Shown piece by piece: positions 62,738 to 64,000 of a stretch of DNA of 64,000 nucleotides (its first letter is position 1; each line of letters starts with the position of its first letter). This DNA comes from an uncultured bacterium. Its GTDB lineage: Bacteria; Cyanobacteriota; Vampirovibrionia; Gastranaerophilales; Gastranaerophilaceae. Below the pieces are notes generated by a model. It ran no database searches. It was not told the origin of the DNA and was given only the letters and a program-made list of their open reading frames with translations. The stretch lies in the NCBI GenBank assembly GCA_902760645.1, contig CACWHC010000007.1, positions 1-64,000 of the forward strand, written 5' to 3'. A program made the translations under genes and the position numbers.

Positions 62738-64000
62738 TTATAACTCTCTAAAATCTTCGTCAAAAAACCTCATTCTTGTAATATCAAACACGGTATCTGC
62801 ATCTATTAAATTCATTAAAACATCTGCACGCAGAGCCGGAATATCAGTTCCCTGACCGGTTTTTAAAATTATAAACAGATAATCATCTTCAAATCTGAAA
62901 GACTTTACAGACGGCTTTATATCTGTTTTTTTTATTAAACCTTTTTTGTTTTTCTTCTCGATAAAAATTTCTTCGGAAGATAAAACTCTATTTGTATTAT
63001 ACTTCAAATTTTCAAAATCGTAAAGTTTTTTATTAAAAACTCCTATTTTATATTCTGCCCACGCAGCAGTAAGCTCTATAGCCTTTTCTGAACGGTCGAT
63101 TTTGTTAACACTTAAAACTTTACACTCACTTGGCAAAACATTCTGAAGCTCAGATTTTAATTTACTTTCCCCAATATCTTCCCACAGTTCAATATCAGCA
63201 AGCTCGCATTCACTTTGTGCAAATAACGGCAATGCAATCCCTAAAGATATTTTCATTGTCGGATTAAACCCTCTTGAAAAAGCGACATCTAAACCGCTTC
63301 TGGCTATTGCTTTCATAAATGTATTCTGCCAGTCCAAATGAGAAAAATACCTTAAAATTCCGCTTTTTGTAAGTTTTATTCGGTATCTGAAAACAGGTTT
63401 TAAATCACTTTGACTTCCGTCAGCAGGGTCACGATGCACCAAAGGTTTGTAGTCAACAGATGCCTTAAACGGTTCCGCAATAACCTTTTTGGTTTTAAAG
63501 TTAGTGCATACACCGCAATTTACACATCTGTTTTGGCAGGTAGGAACGATGTGCGTTTCGTTTGGATTAGCGGCATCGGGCATGTTTTCCGACTTGAATG
63601 CATCATTATATTCATTAATGAGCCATTCTTTATTTATGCCAATATTAATAAATTCCCAAGGTAATATTTCATCACGTTTATACTCTTTTTGTGCCAACTC
63701 AGACAGATTAATATTCAACTCTTTTGCGGTATCATACCAAATATCTTCTTTAAAATATTCGCCCCACGCATCAAGATAGCACCCTTTTTTATAAAGGGCT
63801 TCAATATAATCACATAAACTGTCATCACCCCTTGTTAAAATAGCCTCCAATTGCGATACGGATTGTTCATGATAATTTATTTTTACCCCTTTTATATTCT
63901 TAATTTGCTCCTTCAGATACATAATATGCTCTGTAACCTTATCCAACGGCATTTGCGGACACCACTGGAAAGGAGTAAACGGTTTAGGTACAAAAATGGA
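62738..64000 (-). CDS. Radical SAM family protein, C-terminal part (TIGR03960/TIGR03936-type), truncated by window end
   Basis: The frame stays open to the last base of the window and starts further upstream. The first visible residues, SIFVPKPFTPFQW, are the conserved tail of the B12-binding radical-SAM domain. A CQNRCVNCGVC cysteine cluster follows, then from about 63420 down the DUF2344/TIGR03936 domain (YRIKLTKSGILRYFSHLDWQNTFMKAIARSGLDVAFSRGFNPTMKISLG). The ATG at 63952 is internal. The pairing with an RNase E/G gene is typical of cyanobacteria and Firmicutes. Its reaction is not established. Confidence 0.9.
   Translation of the reverse strand, partial: SIFVPKPFTPFQWCPQMPLDKVTEHIMYLKEQIKNIKGVKINYHEQSVSQLEAILTRGDDSLCDYIEALYKKGCYLDAWGEYFKEDIWYDTAKELNINLSELAQKEYKRDEILPWEFINIGINKEWLINEYNDAFKSENMPDAANPNETHIVPTCQNRCVNCGVCTNFKTKKVIAEPFKASVDYKPLVHRDPADGSQSDLKPVFRYRIKLTKSGILRYFSHLDWQNTFMKAIARSGLDVAFSRGFNPTMKISLGIALPLFAQSECELADIELWEDIGESKLKSELQNVLPSECKVLSVNKIDRSEKAIELTAAWAEYKIGVFNKKLYDFENLKYNTNRVLSSEEIFIEKKNKKGLIKKTDIKPSVKSFRFEDDYLFIILKTGQGTDIPALRADVLMNLIDADTVFDITRMRFFDEDFREL

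Overview
The window is AT-rich and looks like a gut member of the non-photosynthetic cyanobacterial sister lineage, Candidatus Gastranaerophilales (Melainabacteria/Vampirovibrionia). This is an inference. It rests on pseudopilins with an FTLAEVLITLG-type N-terminus, several lineage-type orphan proteins (an N-terminal MGMAASQAR start, short F-T/S-G motifs), and a radical-SAM (TIGR03960/TIGR03936-type) gene next to an RNase E/G gene as in cyanobacteria. About 60 protein genes and two intact tRNAs are supported.

Layout. 1-6 kb is a glycosyltransferase cluster (three GT2, one GT8) ending at tRNA-Met, which is flanked by decayed tRNA-Met fragments. 6.5-8 kb holds der with a coupled 38-aa membrane protein, then tRNA-Gln with its own partial duplicate. 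8.5-12.3 kb encodes a large haemagglutinin-type adhesin with about 64 Asp-Ala dipeptides and a C-terminal PilZ domain. 12.5-17.2 kb holds a flippase, a glycosyltransferase, a pseudopilin and a two-component pair. 17.5-21.3 kb is a forward run: rmuC, a WecG/TagA transferase, the transketolase N-half, a YhcH-type protein and a HAD phosphatase. 21.3-36.2 kb is mostly reverse: a GT-C membrane protein, a UGM-like flavoprotein, a family-4 UDG, an alanine symporter, two lineage proteins, murI, a cell-wall amidase, comEC and rpiB, with one forward TPR gene. 36.3-42.8 kb: ribF, a second pseudopilin, an isochorismatase-family protein, a degenerate signalling protein, ftsX, ftsE and the transketolase C-half. 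43-52 kb is forward: a HEAT-like protein, rsmH, an FtsL-like protein, a matrixin-like protein lacking its zinc motif, a dicarboxylate symporter, queF, yraN and pilT, with recF reversed. 52-64 kb: ychF, lineage-specific secreted-type proteins including a zinc metalloprotease, a regulator built of four GntR-type DNA-binding domains, a TPR protein, small membrane proteins, the RNase E/G gene and a truncated radical-SAM gene.

Most unusual points. (1) Nine genes without a Shine-Dalgarno have a -10 box ending exactly 6 nt before ATG, which predicts leaderless transcripts. (2) Both pseudopilin genes sit behind the same promoter, RBS, ATG and 11-G tract, and both are out of frame by the same amount. 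This suggests phase variation or slippage, unless the homopolymers are miscounted. (3) The adhesin-PilZ fusion. (4) The four-GntR protein. (5) Parallel tRNA 3' remnants at two unrelated tRNA loci, with hairpin inserts at T-loop and anticodon-loop positions.

The genes fit a host-associated cell that invests in surface glycans, adhesins, type IV pilus-like and DNA-uptake functions (pilT, pseudopilins, comEC), and has a cytoplasmic two-component system and possible c-di-GMP-linked proteins.
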